From JBHOQS01 sp042408875 (GTDB lineage Bacteria; Chloroflexota; UBA11872; JBHOQS01): 64,000 nucleotides of DNA. The notes beneath the pieces were generated by a model. It made no database searches. It saw only the letters and a program-made list of their open reading frames with translations, and was not told where the DNA came from. The position numbers and the translations under genes are program-made. Every line of letters begins with the position of its first letter. Position 1 is the first letter of the stretch. This document shows, one piece after another, positions 17,596-26,836 of the stretch. The stretch lies in the NCBI GenBank assembly GCA_042408875.1, contig JBHOQS010000020.1, positions 190,561-254,560 of the forward strand, written 5' to 3'.

Positions 17596-19056
17596 ATGAA
17601 AATAGCGTACCCCAAGCGCTCTGTAGGGCGTCCAGTTACGCTGCGGCTAACAAGGCGAGGCTATCTCCAAGCCTTAGGTGTTCTGTCGGGTGGCTTTTCT
17701 CTAAGCGGCTGCCTTGCTCGACGCACTTCTGAAGAGCGCGGCGCACTATCCCTGGAACTACGCGGGCGAGCACGCCTCTGGCTGGGCGGGGCCCCACTGG
17801 AAGCGTACTCGCAACAGTTCGCCCTGTGGCGGGAGCAGGCACCGGCGGTCGAACTTGAGCTGGAGCAGAAGCAGGTATTCGATATTCGGGAAGCTGAGGC
17901 CCTGATCGCCGCTATCGTGGCCGGTGATCCTCCGGCGGTAGTCTACTGGAACCGCCCGGTCACCGGCAGCGCGGCGGTCAAAGGTATCATCCTGCCGCTG
18001 GACGAGTTTGTGCAGCGTGACCGTTTTGACCTGAACCGCTTCTATCAGGGGCCGCTTCAGGAGTGCTACGGGCCCCTTGACCGCAAGCTCTACGCCCTGC
18101 TCTTTGATGTGGACAATCGTCTCTTGTACTGGAGCAAGCCGGCGTTTCGTGACAGCGGCCTGGATCCAGAACAGCCGCCGCAGGACTGGGCAGACTTCGC
18201 GCAGATGGCTCGCCGGATGACTCTGCGCAGCTCCACCGGCGACTTGGAGAAGCTGGGCTTCAACCCCTCGTTGGGCACAGAGCTGCTCTATCAGTGGGCG
18301 CTGGCCAACGGTGGGGGCGACTATCTCAGTGCCGATGGCCGTAGAGTCACCCTGAATGCACCCAAACATGTTGAGGCGCTGGAGTTCCTGGTTGAGCTGA
18401 CGCAGGCGCTGGGCGGGACCGAACGGGTGAGCGCGTTCCTGAGCCGCTTCGGCGGCGGGGGCATGAATGCTGCGCTGGCAGCCTTTGGCGCAGGTAAGCT
18501 GGGAATGCAGATCAGCACCAACGTAGCCTTGCCGTCGTATCTCCAGTACATGCCCTCCGGCGACTTCGGGGCGGCAGCCCCTCCGCCGCGCCAGCGTGGC
18601 ATGCCGCCGGTTACTTGGGCCGGCGGTTGGGGCTGGGCTGTGCCGGCCGGAGTGCCACAACCGGACCTGGCCTGGCGCCTGCTGGCCTTCCTGGTTAGCG
18701 AAGAGGGCGTGGCAGCGCGAGTAGCTGCAGAAGCCGCGCTGAGCGTGCAGGCGGGGCGACCTTTCTTCTTCGGTCGTTTCACCGGGCAGCCTCGTCTGGA
18801 CGAGATGCTCCTGGCTCGCTTCCCGCCGCCGAGCAGAGTTGCACCGCTGGTGCAGCTTGGCCTGCAACTGATGCCACAGGCGCGCGGCCGTCCAGTGAGC
18901 CCGTTAATCGCCGAGCTCTGGCAGGCTCAGAAGGATGCTACCGCTGCAGCGATCCAGGGCACGATGACCGCCCGAGCGGCGCTTGACGAGGCGACGCGGC
19001 AGGTGCAGGCCCAGCTCGACCAGTTCTGGAGCGACTACGAGAAGCGTAAACGATGA
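17596..19056 (+). CDS. Family-1 extracellular solute-binding lipoprotein (SBP 4)
   Basis: ATG 17596 follows TTGGAGGGACCAGCG. Twin-arginine signal (LTRRGYLQ, Arg20-Arg21) and lipobox SLSGC with Cys39. The rest is a standard sugar-type SBP of 486 residues: PPAVVYWNRPVTGSAAVKG, LLFDVDNRLLYWSKPAF, VTWAGGWGWAVPAG. Its stop overlaps the start of the phosphotransferase-like gene (ATGA at 19053-19056), so the two are translationally coupled. That is unusual for an SBP. Confidence 0.86.
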   Translation: MKIAYPKRSVGRPVTLRLTRRGYLQALGVLSGGFSLSGCLARRTSEERGALSLELRGRARLWLGGAPLEAYSQQFALWREQAPAVELELEQKQVFDIREAEALIAAIVAGDPPAVVYWNRPVTGSAAVKGIILPLDEFVQRDRFDLNRFYQGPLQECYGPLDRKLYALLFDVDNRLLYWSKPAFRDSGLDPEQPPQDWADFAQMARRMTLRSSTGDLEKLGFNPSLGTELLYQWALANGGGDYLSADGRRVTLNAPKHVEALEFLVELTQALGGTERVSAFLSRFGGGGMNAALAAFGAGKLGMQISTNVALPSYLQYMPSGDFGAAAPPPRQRGMPPVTWAGGWGWAVPAGVPQPDLAWRLLAFLVSEEGVAARVAAEAALSVQAGRPFFFGRFTGQPRLDEMLLARFPPPSRVAPLVQLGLQLMPQARGRPVSPLIAELWQAQKDATAAAIQGTMTARAALDEATRQVQAQLDQFWSDYEKRKR

Positions 19057-20048
19057 CAGGACAGGGACCGCAGGACCCTCTCGATGCTGCTCCAGCCTCT
19101 CCCGCGGTCGGGGTGCGGCTTGCCTGGGAGGAGCTTCCCGCGCGCCTCCGCGACGCCGCCGAGGCCTGGCTGGGAAGCCCTGTCGTCGCGGCGGTGTCAC
19201 AGCAGAGTGGCTTTTCGCCGGGGGTAGCAGCGCGGCTCCGGACTGCTGATGGGCGGCGGGTGTTCGTCAAAGCAGCCGGGCCCGAGCCCAACCCTGTTAC
19301 CCTGGCCATGCACCGCCGTGAGGTCGCCATCCTGCGGGCGTTGCCTCCTCCTGAAGCCCCGGTGCCGCGGCTCCTGTGGTCATGCGATGAAGGAGAGCAG
19401 GGCTGGGTCGTGCTGGCGATGGAGGACGTCGATGGCTGGCATCCAGCCCAGCCTTGGCGCCTGGATGAGCTGGAGCGGGTGATGAAAGCGCTGGCCGACC
19501 TGGCTGCCGCGCTCACTCCGTCACCGCTGTCTCCCCAGGTTGCCGGCACAGCCACGGAGCAGTTCACAGAGCGGCTGTGCGGCTGGCAACGGCTGCGCCA
19601 GGAACGCCCGGATGGGCTCGATGCGTGGTCGGCGCGTCATCTTGATGCGCTGGCTGAACTGGAAGCGCAGGCGCCTGCCGCTGTAACGGGAGATACCCTG
19701 CTGCACTTCGATATCCGGGCGGACAACCTGCTACTCACGCTGCAGCGCGTCTGGTTTGTGGACTGGCCACTGGCCTGCGTAGGGGCCGCCTGGGTCGACC
19801 CGGTTTTCTTCGCCCCCAGCGTGACCATGCAGGGCGGTCCGCCGCCTGACGCGCTGCTGCGGCTGTATCCAGCCTGCCGAGCGGCCGATCCCCAGGCCAT
19901 CACGGCTGCCCTCGCTGCCGTCGCTGGCTTCTTCACCCACCGCGCCTTGCAGCCACCGCCGCCGGGGATCCCGACCGTGCGCGCCTTCCAGGCCGCGCAG
20001 GGCGCAGTGGCGCGGCGGTGGCTGGCCGAGCGCACGGGCTGGTCCTAG
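19053..20048 (+). CDS. APH-family phosphotransferase (kinase-like) protein
   Basis: Protein of the aminoglycoside/choline/fructosamine kinase superfamily. Visible are the ATP-site Lys (RVFVKAAG, about residue 73), the catalytic motif HFDIRADNLL (H-x-D-x4-N, about residues 218-225) and the metal Asp in WFVDWP. 331 residues. It is coupled by a 4-bp overlap to the upstream SBP gene, which suggests a small-molecule or sugar kinase acting on the imported ligand rather than antibiotic resistance. That role is an inference. It converges with SBP 5. Confidence 0.75.
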   Translation: MTGQGPQDPLDAAPASPAVGVRLAWEELPARLRDAAEAWLGSPVVAAVSQQSGFSPGVAARLRTADGRRVFVKAAGPEPNPVTLAMHRREVAILRALPPPEAPVPRLLWSCDEGEQGWVVLAMEDVDGWHPAQPWRLDELERVMKALADLAAALTPSPLSPQVAGTATEQFTERLCGWQRLRQERPDGLDAWSARHLDALAELEAQAPAAVTGDTLLHFDIRADNLLLTLQRVWFVDWPLACVGAAWVDPVFFAPSVTMQGGPPPDALLRLYPACRAADPQAITAALAAVAGFFTHRALQPPPPGIPTVRAFQAAQGAVARRWLAERTGWS

Positions 20049-20176
20049 CGCACCTGCCACGCCTTCCTCGGGAAACTCCGCCAGAGCGACCCTTTGACTG
20101 CTGTCCGGCCCGGCGTGGATCGTGTGCTGGCCACCCCCGCCGATGTCACCAGGCCGCGCAAGACGGGCTGGGGAAG

Positions 20177-21568
20177 CTACTTGCTCTCAGGATGCGCGGC
20201 TATGCAGGCATTGATCTGGGCAGCAGCATCGCGCAGGGCCGCGGCCGTGCCTTTCACGCCAGTAAGGATCGCCGTGATCGCCTCATTGATGATCTTCTGG
20301 ACGTCGCCGGTGTAGACGCTGCCGCACTCTGCCGGGAACTCCGGCGGCAGGGTGCCGTAGTCGGCTGCCCGCGCGAAGGCGTCGTTGTTCGTCGGCGGGG
20401 GCGGCAGGCTGCGCCAGGCCGGATCGTTGCGCATCGATTGCAGCACCGGCACATTGGCGTAGCTCTGGGCGAAGATGCGCTGGGCCGTCGGGCTGATCAG
20501 GAACTTCGCCAGCTGCCAGGCCTCGTTCGGATGCTTGGTCTGGGTCGTGACCGTCCAGCCGGCGGTGCCCATGCCCGTTACCCGCTTAACAGGAAACGCC
20601 GGGCGCAGCTCGACATCCCAGTCGAAGGTGTCCTTTACGGTGCGGCGCAGGACAGCCGTGGTATTGCGAATGCCGAAGATCATGCCGACGCGGCCCAGCT
20701 GGAACGGGTCGCCGCCGAAGTTCGTGCCGGGCGGCGGCGCGACACGATGCTTCAGCACCAGGTCGGCCATGGCCTGGATGCCCTCGATCGAGCGCGGGTC
20801 ATCCAGCGTGCAGCGGCGGCCATCGGCGCTCAGGATATCGCCGCCGTAGCCGCGCATCCACGGCACGTACTCAGCCCACCACGTCCAGTTCAGGTTCACC
20901 CCGTACTGTGACGTGGCCGGCTCGCCGGCCTCGCGCGTCAGCTTGCGGGCGGCCAGGATCAGATCGTCTACGGTCCAGGTTGGCTTGGGGAACTCCACGC
21001 CCGCGCTCTGGAACATGGTCTTGTTGTAGTACAGCACCAGCACATCAAGCGACCAGGGAAGCATGTACAGGCCTGGTGCCAGGCGCGTGCGCCCTAGGTT
21101 GAGCATCACCGGATAGACGTCGCGCAGCAGCTCCTGGGACGCCTTATCTTTGGCCGCCAGAGCCTCCATGTTTGCGGCGACCTGGTTCGCCACGAACGGC
21201 TTCACGCGGGCGTCCGAAGTATAGATCACATCGGGCAACTGGCCGGCCACCCGCAACGTATTGATCTTGTCGTTGTAGTCGCCGGTGATCGGCTCGATCT
21301 CGACGGTGATGTTGCGGTGCTCAGCCTGGAACGCTTCGATCACCTGGTTCGCCATGTCAGCGATCAGGCCGCCGGGAATGAAGCGCAGCGTGACGGGCTG
21401 TTGGGACGGCGGTGGCCCTTCGATGCCACGACCACCGATCCGGCAGGCCGCGGCGGCGAGCACACTCGTGCCGGCAATCGCTTCAGCTGCGTGACGGAGG
21501 GCGTCGCGGCGCGTGAGCGCTGTAACATAAGCGGTGCTTCCAGGGCACTCGGTCATGCTGGTGCGCAT
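20177..21568 (-). CDS. Family-1 extracellular solute-binding lipoprotein (SBP 5)
   Basis: Tat-like signal (LTRRDALR, Arg20-Arg21) and lipobox LAAAAC with Cys42. Mature landmarks: VTLRFIPGGLIADMANQVI, DVIYTSDARVKPFV, MLPWSLDVLVLYYNKTMF, and a late GTAGWTVTTQTKHPNEAWQL segment, all typical of sugar SBPs. 463 residues. The start at 21568 has AGGAG ten bases upstream. Two 18-bp direct repeats sit just upstream. The isomerase gene ends 67 bp away on the same strand. Confidence 0.88.
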   Translation of the reverse strand: MRTSMTECPGSTAYVTALTRRDALRHAAEAIAGTSVLAAAACRIGGRGIEGPPPSQQPVTLRFIPGGLIADMANQVIEAFQAEHRNITVEIEPITGDYNDKINTLRVAGQLPDVIYTSDARVKPFVANQVAANMEALAAKDKASQELLRDVYPVMLNLGRTRLAPGLYMLPWSLDVLVLYYNKTMFQSAGVEFPKPTWTVDDLILAARKLTREAGEPATSQYGVNLNWTWWAEYVPWMRGYGGDILSADGRRCTLDDPRSIEGIQAMADLVLKHRVAPPPGTNFGGDPFQLGRVGMIFGIRNTTAVLRRTVKDTFDWDVELRPAFPVKRVTGMGTAGWTVTTQTKHPNEAWQLAKFLISPTAQRIFAQSYANVPVLQSMRNDPAWRSLPPPPTNNDAFARAADYGTLPPEFPAECGSVYTGDVQKIINEAITAILTGVKGTAAALRDAAAQINACIAAHPESK

Positions 21569-21588
21569 AAGAGCGTTTCTCCTGGCCT

Positions 21589-21626
21589 GGCTTGCGAACG
21601 ACTATCTCGGCTTGCGAACGACTATC
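21589..21626 (-). repeat. 18-bp direct repeat upstream of SBP 5
   Basis: GGCTTGCGAACGACTATC occurs at 21589-21606 and again, identical, at 21609-21626, a 20-bp period (about two helical turns). It fills the short gap between the isomerase stop and the SBP 5 ribosome site, so it could be an operator or a recent tandem duplication. Confidence 0.6.
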
Positions 21627-21635
21627 ACAAGGGTA

Positions 21636-22448
21636 TCACACACTTTCCCAGATGGCGCGGATGTAGCGGGCCGTCTCCACCAGTGCCTGGCCCTTGTCCT
21701 CGCCGAGGATACGGCACTCCAGCGTCATGTAGCCGTCGTAGCCGATGCGCTTGAGGGCGGCAAAGCCCGGCCGGAAGTCGAGATGCCCGGCCCCCGGCTG
21801 GTAGCGGTTGCTGTCGGCCAGGTGCACGTAGGCCAGGCAGTCCGCGACCTCCTCGATCGCCTTGCCCATGTCGGCCTCTTCGATGTTCATGTGGAAGAAG
21901 TCGGCCATCAGTTTGATGCCGGGGCTGCCCACGGCGCGGCAAATGTCGGCGGCCTGGCTGAGTTGCCGGATGAAGTGGGTTTCGTAGCGATTAAGCGGCT
22001 CGATGATCACCACAGTACCGGTTTCCTCCGCGACTGGGGCCACCTCGGCCAGCTCCTCGATCAGGATCTCTCGCTCCAGCTCGTAGAGCGTCTTCGGTGG
22101 GGAAGGCGCCGGCAGCTCCGGCTGGAGGCGCACCGGCACGACCAGCGAGCCGATGGCGCCGACATCGGCGGCCAGGCGCAGCCCGTCTTTAAGCCGCTCC
22201 ACCGCGGCCCGGCGAGCCTCCGGATCGGCCGCCAGAAGGCCACCGGTCCCGCCGGCGATGCACAGCCGCACGCTGCTGCCGGCAAGGGCACGCTTGATCG
22301 CCGGCCAGCCCAACTCGAGCGTGCGCCTGCTGAGCTGGATGCCCTGGTAGCCCCAGGCCTCCAGGGTGGCCAGGCGCTCCTCGAGCGTCTCCCCCGGCAC
22401 GATGACCTCCCCATCGAACCAAGCTTCCATTGCCCCAAGCTTCACCAT
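21636..22448 (-). CDS. Sugar phosphate isomerase/epimerase family TIM-barrel protein (SPI 1)
   Basis: Xylose-isomerase-like / AP-endonuclease-2-like barrel, 270 residues. The four expected metal ligands are visible: Glu in VVIIEPLNRYETH, Asp in KLMADFFHMNIEE, His in AYVHLADSN and Glu in MTLECRI. The spacing resembles D-tagatose 3-epimerase and hydroxypyruvate isomerase relatives. It lies between the Gfo/Idh gene (upstream) and SBP 5 (downstream) on one strand. The real reaction could be epimerisation, isomerisation or 3-keto-sugar elimination; the sequence does not decide. Confidence 0.8.
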   Translation of the reverse strand: MVKLGAMEAWFDGEVIVPGETLEERLATLEAWGYQGIQLSRRTLELGWPAIKRALAGSSVRLCIAGGTGGLLAADPEARRAAVERLKDGLRLAADVGAIGSLVVPVRLQPELPAPSPPKTLYELEREILIEELAEVAPVAEETGTVVIIEPLNRYETHFIRQLSQAADICRAVGSPGIKLMADFFHMNIEEADMGKAIEEVADCLAYVHLADSNRYQPGAGHLDFRPGFAALKRIGYDGYMTLECRILGEDKGQALVETARYIRAIWESV

Positions 22449-22493
22449 GCCTGCCGGCCTCCTCCCGCTGCGTGCGGACGCCTAATCCCGGCC

Positions 22494-23627
22494 TCACACG
22501 TCGATAGCCCAGTCCGCCAGTCCCTGCGGCAGTGGGGCTGGACGGCTACACGTACTCTCCAGCTCGATGTGCCGGTTCTGCTGCGAGGCTTCGTGGATGG
22601 CGTTCACGATGTCCACAACATGGTAGGCCATCTCACCGCTGGCCCGATGCGGCCGCCCGGTGCGGATAGCCACGGCCATGTCGGCCACGCCCAACCCACG
22701 GCTGTTCTCGTTGTAACCGAACCGGCTTTCCACCGGCACAAGCTCCGGCCCCTCGGGCTTGCGCAGGTAGAGCGTGCCGCCAAAGTTGTTCGGGTCGATA
22801 CAGCGCAAGGAGCCATCGCTCCCGTACACCTCGACATGGGGCAGGCCGGTGCCATACACATCCGCGGTCATCACAAACGTGCATACCGCGCCGCTGGCGA
22901 AGTCGAGGATCGCCGCCACGTGGGTCGGCGCGTTCACTTTTAGGCGCCGGCCGCCGCGCTCGCGCTCGGGCCAGGTGATGCGGGCCGAGCCGGTGACGCG
23001 GCGCACCGGTCCGAGCAGGTTGATCAGCGCGTGCAGGTAGTATGGCCCGCGGTCAAAGGCCCAGCCGCCGCCGTACTCGAAGAAGTCGGTCAGGTAGAAG
23101 CTGACGTAGCCGTCAGGGCTCGGGCGCGGCGGCTCACCTGGACGCGGCGGGACCCGCGCGTGGAGGTTGGCGAACGCGGCCACCGGCTCGCCGATAGCGC
23201 CCTCGTCTACAAGCTGGCGCGCCGTCTGCCAGGCGCCGCCTAGGAAGGTATCGGGCGCGCCGCCGACGCGCAGCCCCTTCTCGGCCGCGAGCTGGAGCAT
23301 GCGCCGGCCCTCCTCACGATAGACCGTGAGTGGCTTTTCGTTATAAACGTGCTTGCCGGCCTGCAGCGCCGCCAGGCCAACCTCGCCGTGCACGCGGTGC
23401 GGTGTGAGATTGACCACCAGCTCGATCTGTGGGTCGGCCAGCAGCTCCTCGACGGTGCAAGCTCTGGGCACGCCGAACTCAGCGGCGCGCGCCTGCGCCG
23501 CCTCCAGGCGGACGTCTGCGCAGGCCGCTACCTCCACCACGTCAAAACGTTTGAGGTTGCGTAGATACGTCGCGCTGATCGCGCCGCAGCCGATGACGCC
23601 GATCCGCATCGGTTGGATGCTCGCCAT
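22494..23627 (-). CDS. Gfo/Idh/MocA family oxidoreductase (GIM 1)
   Basis: NAD(P)-dependent sugar or inositol dehydrogenase-like enzyme. N-terminal Rossmann motif GVIGCGAISATYLRNL; the family EKP motif appears as NEKPLTVY with the catalytic Lys. ATG 23627 is supported by GGAGG five bases upstream; the frame also opens at 23651. About 377 residues. It lies between the SBP 6 gene and SPI 1 on the same strand, with 45-bp and 72-bp gaps. Confidence 0.87.
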   Translation of the reverse strand: MASIQPMRIGVIGCGAISATYLRNLKRFDVVEVAACADVRLEAAQARAAEFGVPRACTVEELLADPQIELVVNLTPHRVHGEVGLAALQAGKHVYNEKPLTVYREEGRRMLQLAAEKGLRVGGAPDTFLGGAWQTARQLVDEGAIGEPVAAFANLHARVPPRPGEPPRPSPDGYVSFYLTDFFEYGGGWAFDRGPYYLHALINLLGPVRRVTGSARITWPERERGGRRLKVNAPTHVAAILDFASGAVCTFVMTADVYGTGLPHVEVYGSDGSLRCIDPNNFGGTLYLRKPEGPELVPVESRFGYNENSRGLGVADMAVAIRTGRPHRASGEMAYHVVDIVNAIHEASQQNRHIELESTCSRPAPLPQGLADWAIDV

Positions 23628-23699
23628 ACGTCCTCCACCGGGTATGCTCACTATGTATGTTTAGTGTGTTTACCCCAGGCACACCTGCGCCACGCCCAC

Positions 23700-25055
23700 T
23701 CAGGCGCCCTGCCTGGCCTGGCTCTTCCACTGGGCGTACCGGCTATTGGCATCGCGGTTGATCGTCTCTAGCGCATCCACGACGCTGCGCTTGCCGTCCA
23801 GGATTTCCTGGATCGGCGCACTGTCCCAGCCCCCGGGCACATAGAAGCCAAGTTGGGCGTACTCTGCCCGCCGCAGGGCATCCACATACGCTTTCATCAG
23901 AGGGTCTTGCTCGATCTCTGCCAGGCCTGGCGATTTCAGCCAGCCGGGGATACCACCCATGCGCGCCAGAATGGTCGTGCCTTCGTCGCTAGCGCCGATG
24001 TACTTCATAAAGTCCCACGCTTCCTCCCGTTGCTTGTTGCCGGCCACCGCAGCGATCACCCAGCCGCCCACAGCCACCGCGCCGGTCTTGCCCGGCGGCT
24101 CCCCCGGCATCGGCCCGGCGCCCAGGCTCAGGGAGGGATCGTGCTGCCGCGCCGACTTCAGGTGCACGGATACCAGCGGGTGCAAGCCGAAGCGCCCCGA
24201 GGCGAAGAAGTGCACACCGGTCGGCACTCCCACCGCCTGGCGCAGACGATTGACGCGCTCGATGCCCAGGCGCTGGGCCCACCCGGTGTACCATTCCACC
24301 GCCCGCACAATGCGTGGGTGCGTGAACGTCAGTTCGTCCTTTGCCTCGTCGTAGAAGGAGCCGCCGAAGGCATAGCCCCAGGCCTGGATCGTGTTGCCGT
24401 GGCCATAGAGATCCCAGACCACCATGCCCACGCGCTCGTACTCGTCGCCCTGCACCCGCGTGAGCCGCGGAATCATCGCATCGAGCTCAGCGATGGTCGC
24501 TGGACCTTGCTCCGGGTTCAGATTGGCCTCGCTGAAGAGGGCCTTGTTCCAGAAGAGCACGAAGTCGGCGTTGGTCTCCGTGGCCGGCATGAACCACAGC
24601 TTGCCGTTCCAGGACATCTGCTTCCACAGTCCGGCGGGGAAGTCACTGCTCTGGAGCCTGTCGCGCTTGAACAGGTCATCGACAGTAGTGATCAGGCCTG
24701 CGGAGGCCAGTTGCTTGGTCCAGCCGGGCGGCATCATCGTCAGCGCAGGGGAGACGCCGCCGGCGACCGCGGCAGTCAGCTTGGACTGAAGCTCAGCGCT
24801 AGGCATGGTTACAACGTCAACCGTACACTGGGTACGGCTACGCTGAAATCCCTCGATTACCGCCTGAAGCGACAGGAAGCTAGGGGTGCCGGCGGGATGC
24901 GCATTGAACAACTCCAGTCGGGAGCGGCAGGTGACTGCCTGGGCCTGAGGCACCTCGCCGGCCGGGACCCGGCCCGGCTGGCAGGCGGAAAGCGCGCCGT
25001 AGATGCCGGCCGTCAGTGCTGTAAGCACGGTACGCCGCGAGCGATGAGAGAGCAT
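23700..25055 (-). CDS. Family-1 extracellular solute-binding lipoprotein (SBP 6)
   Basis: ATG 25055 has AAAGGAGGGG upstream; the GTG at 25061 is less likely. Tat-like motif (RSRRTVLT) and lipobox ALSAC with Cys25. It is a close paralogue of SBP 10 at 37910: both share DLFKRD, GYAFGGSFYDEAKDELTF, REEAWDFMKY, GIP/AIP-GWLKSPGL and LDGKRSVVDAL, and both end with a WKSQA tail. The truncated copy at 32325 belongs to the same subfamily. It is upstream of GIM 1 and SPI 1 on the same strand. Confidence 0.88.
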   Translation of the reverse strand: MLSHRSRRTVLTALTAGIYGALSACQPGRVPAGEVPQAQAVTCRSRLELFNAHPAGTPSFLSLQAVIEGFQRSRTQCTVDVVTMPSAELQSKLTAAVAGGVSPALTMMPPGWTKQLASAGLITTVDDLFKRDRLQSSDFPAGLWKQMSWNGKLWFMPATETNADFVLFWNKALFSEANLNPEQGPATIAELDAMIPRLTRVQGDEYERVGMVVWDLYGHGNTIQAWGYAFGGSFYDEAKDELTFTHPRIVRAVEWYTGWAQRLGIERVNRLRQAVGVPTGVHFFASGRFGLHPLVSVHLKSARQHDPSLSLGAGPMPGEPPGKTGAVAVGGWVIAAVAGNKQREEAWDFMKYIGASDEGTTILARMGGIPGWLKSPGLAEIEQDPLMKAYVDALRRAEYAQLGFYVPGGWDSAPIQEILDGKRSVVDALETINRDANSRYAQWKSQARQGA

Positions 25056-25140
25056 ATACACCCCTCCTTTCTCAGCCTCGCTCCGCTGAGCTCGCGGAGC
25101 TTTCGACCCGACCAGGCAGACGCCGCGCTCCTGCGCCTCG

Positions 25141-26538
25141 CTACTCCACGCGCTTTTCAGCGATCGCCTGGTTCACCCGCTGGTTGGCCTCCTGGAGCGC
25201 CGCACGGGCCGTCTTCTCGCCACGTACCACGGCATTCCGCGCCGCGTTCAGCTCTGTGGTGAGCATCTGGATCTGGGGAATGGGCGGCCGGCTGTGCGAG
25301 AACGGCAGCAGGTCCACGAACTGCTTGACGCGTGAATCGACGGTGTTCCAGAAGGGATCCTGCTGCAATTCCTTGAAGACAGGCAGCCATAGTCCGGTGC
25401 GCATCTGAATGCGCTGAAACTCTGCATCGGAGAGATAGCGCATGAGCTCGAAGGCGGCGTCCGGGTTCTTCACTCCAGCCGGCATGACCACGGCGAATCC
25501 GCCCGACCAGGTATGCGTGCGGCCCACGCCCTGCGGCGGTGGAGGTGGCCAGACCGTCCAGTTCATTTCTGGGTCGCCACGCAGGAGCCGCGGCAGCCAG
25601 CCGTTTGCCTGGATGTACGTGCTCACCGCCTGGGTCAGGAAGATATCTCCGGCGGTGGAGGCCAGACGGACGTACTCCTCGACCCGCTCGTAGCCCAGGC
25701 GCGCAGCCTGCTCGCCCAGCCACTGCAACGCCGCTACAATCGGCGGGCTCTCCAGCATGACCTGGTTCGTCTTCGGGTCGTAAAACTCGCCGCCGAAAAG
25801 CCAACCCCAGCCGTAAAGGCCCCAGTTGTCTCGCCACGGAATGAACCCGACGCGCTTGTAGGCCCCTCCTTCCAGAGCGTTGAGTCGGTCGGTGAGCTGG
25901 ATGAACTCGTCCAGCGTCTTCGGCGGCGTCTTGGGCAGGCCGGCCTGCTCCAGGTGGGCGACATTGACGTACACCGCGCGCGAGTCTGTGGTGTAGGGCA
26001 GGCCATAGAGCTTCCCGTCGAGGAAGACTTCCTGCCAGGTCCAGGGCTGGTAGAGCTCCGCGGTGATCCCGGCGGTCTTGGCCCTGGGCAAAACATCTTG
26101 CACCAGCTCGCGGAACGCCGCGGTCGGGATCAGGTAACGATCGTAGACCGAGACATCGGGAGGGGTGCCGCCGGCCACCACCACAGGCAGCTTGCTATGG
26201 ATGTCGCCATAGCTATAGATCACCCGCTCGACCGTCGCCTGGGGGTAGGCCTTCTGGAAGTCCTCCAGACGCTGCTGCCACGCCGCGTTGCTGGGGTCCG
26301 TCTCACCGAAGCTCCAGAACGCTAGCTGGCCGGTCACTCTGGCACCGGCCGGCTGCGCCCGAGACCCGCCCGGGGTGCCCGGGCCGCCCTGGCAGGCGGA
26401 GCCCAGCGCTGTTGCACCCACAGCGCCGACAAGCCCGGCAAGGAAGCTGCGTCGCGAGGCGTACCATGGCGTAACCTCCGGTTTCCCTACCATGCCACAG
26501 GAGGCAGGGCGCTCAGGCAGACGGATCACCTCTGGCAT
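25141..26538 (-). CDS. Family-1 extracellular solute-binding lipoprotein (SBP 7)
   Basis: ATG 26538 is placed seven bases after GGAGGAG; a start at 26553 would hide this site in the coding region. Tat motif (ASRRSFLAG, Arg29-Arg30) and lipobox LGSAC with Cys49. Mature part: GQLAFWSFGETDPSNAAWQ, GTPPDVSVYDRYLI, YGLPYTTDSRAVYVN. 465 residues. It is followed by SBP 6 on the same strand, 85 bp apart, so two binding proteins are probably co-transcribed with GIM 1 and SPI 1. Confidence 0.88.
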   Translation of the reverse strand: MPEVIRLPERPASCGMVGKPEVTPWYASRRSFLAGLVGAVGATALGSACQGGPGTPGGSRAQPAGARVTGQLAFWSFGETDPSNAAWQQRLEDFQKAYPQATVERVIYSYGDIHSKLPVVVAGGTPPDVSVYDRYLIPTAAFRELVQDVLPRAKTAGITAELYQPWTWQEVFLDGKLYGLPYTTDSRAVYVNVAHLEQAGLPKTPPKTLDEFIQLTDRLNALEGGAYKRVGFIPWRDNWGLYGWGWLFGGEFYDPKTNQVMLESPPIVAALQWLGEQAARLGYERVEEYVRLASTAGDIFLTQAVSTYIQANGWLPRLLRGDPEMNWTVWPPPPPQGVGRTHTWSGGFAVVMPAGVKNPDAAFELMRYLSDAEFQRIQMRTGLWLPVFKELQQDPFWNTVDSRVKQFVDLLPFSHSRPPIPQIQMLTTELNAARNAVVRGEKTARAALQEANQRVNQAIAEKRVE

Positions 26539-26576
26539 CTCGTGCTCCTCCACCGACGATCTTGATGTTCCTCAGT

Positions 26577-26594
26577 GGAACGAAGATCCGTTCC
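26577..26594. promoter_or_regulatory. Palindrome GGAACG-N6-CGTTCC upstream of SBP 7
   Basis: Perfect 6-bp arms (26577-26582, 26589-26594) in the divergent region between the minus-strand SBP 7 and the plus-strand sulfatase-like gene. The spacing suits an HTH-dimer operator. It does not match the short-spaced LexA box. No regulator is assigned. Confidence 0.4.
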
Positions 26595-26836
26595 TTTTAC
26601 GCCCGGTCACTATAGAGCCCAGGGGCACGGTCGGTCAAGCCTGCCCGACCCGCGTAGCGCTCCAGGGGGTAGGACACACTGGATGCCTGTATGATTCGTC
26701 TGCGCTACAATCTGCCCTGGTTTATGCCGTCTGTGCGGATCTTGCCGGCAGAACCAGCCGGGCGGTGGCCAGGATGCATCCGCCCGCGTCGGGAGAACGC
26801 CTGCCGGGATGAAGGTTGAGGGCTCTGGTAGTGGCT

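Noticed and set aside
21534..22943. A 469-residue plus-strand open frame over SPI 1 and GIM 1
   Set aside because: Opposite strand of two well-supported genes, with low-complexity Arg/His/Ala composition and no motifs.
23853..25262. A 469-residue plus-strand open frame over SBP 6
   Set aside because: Antisense shadow; the minus-strand gene has signal peptide, lipobox and ribosome site.
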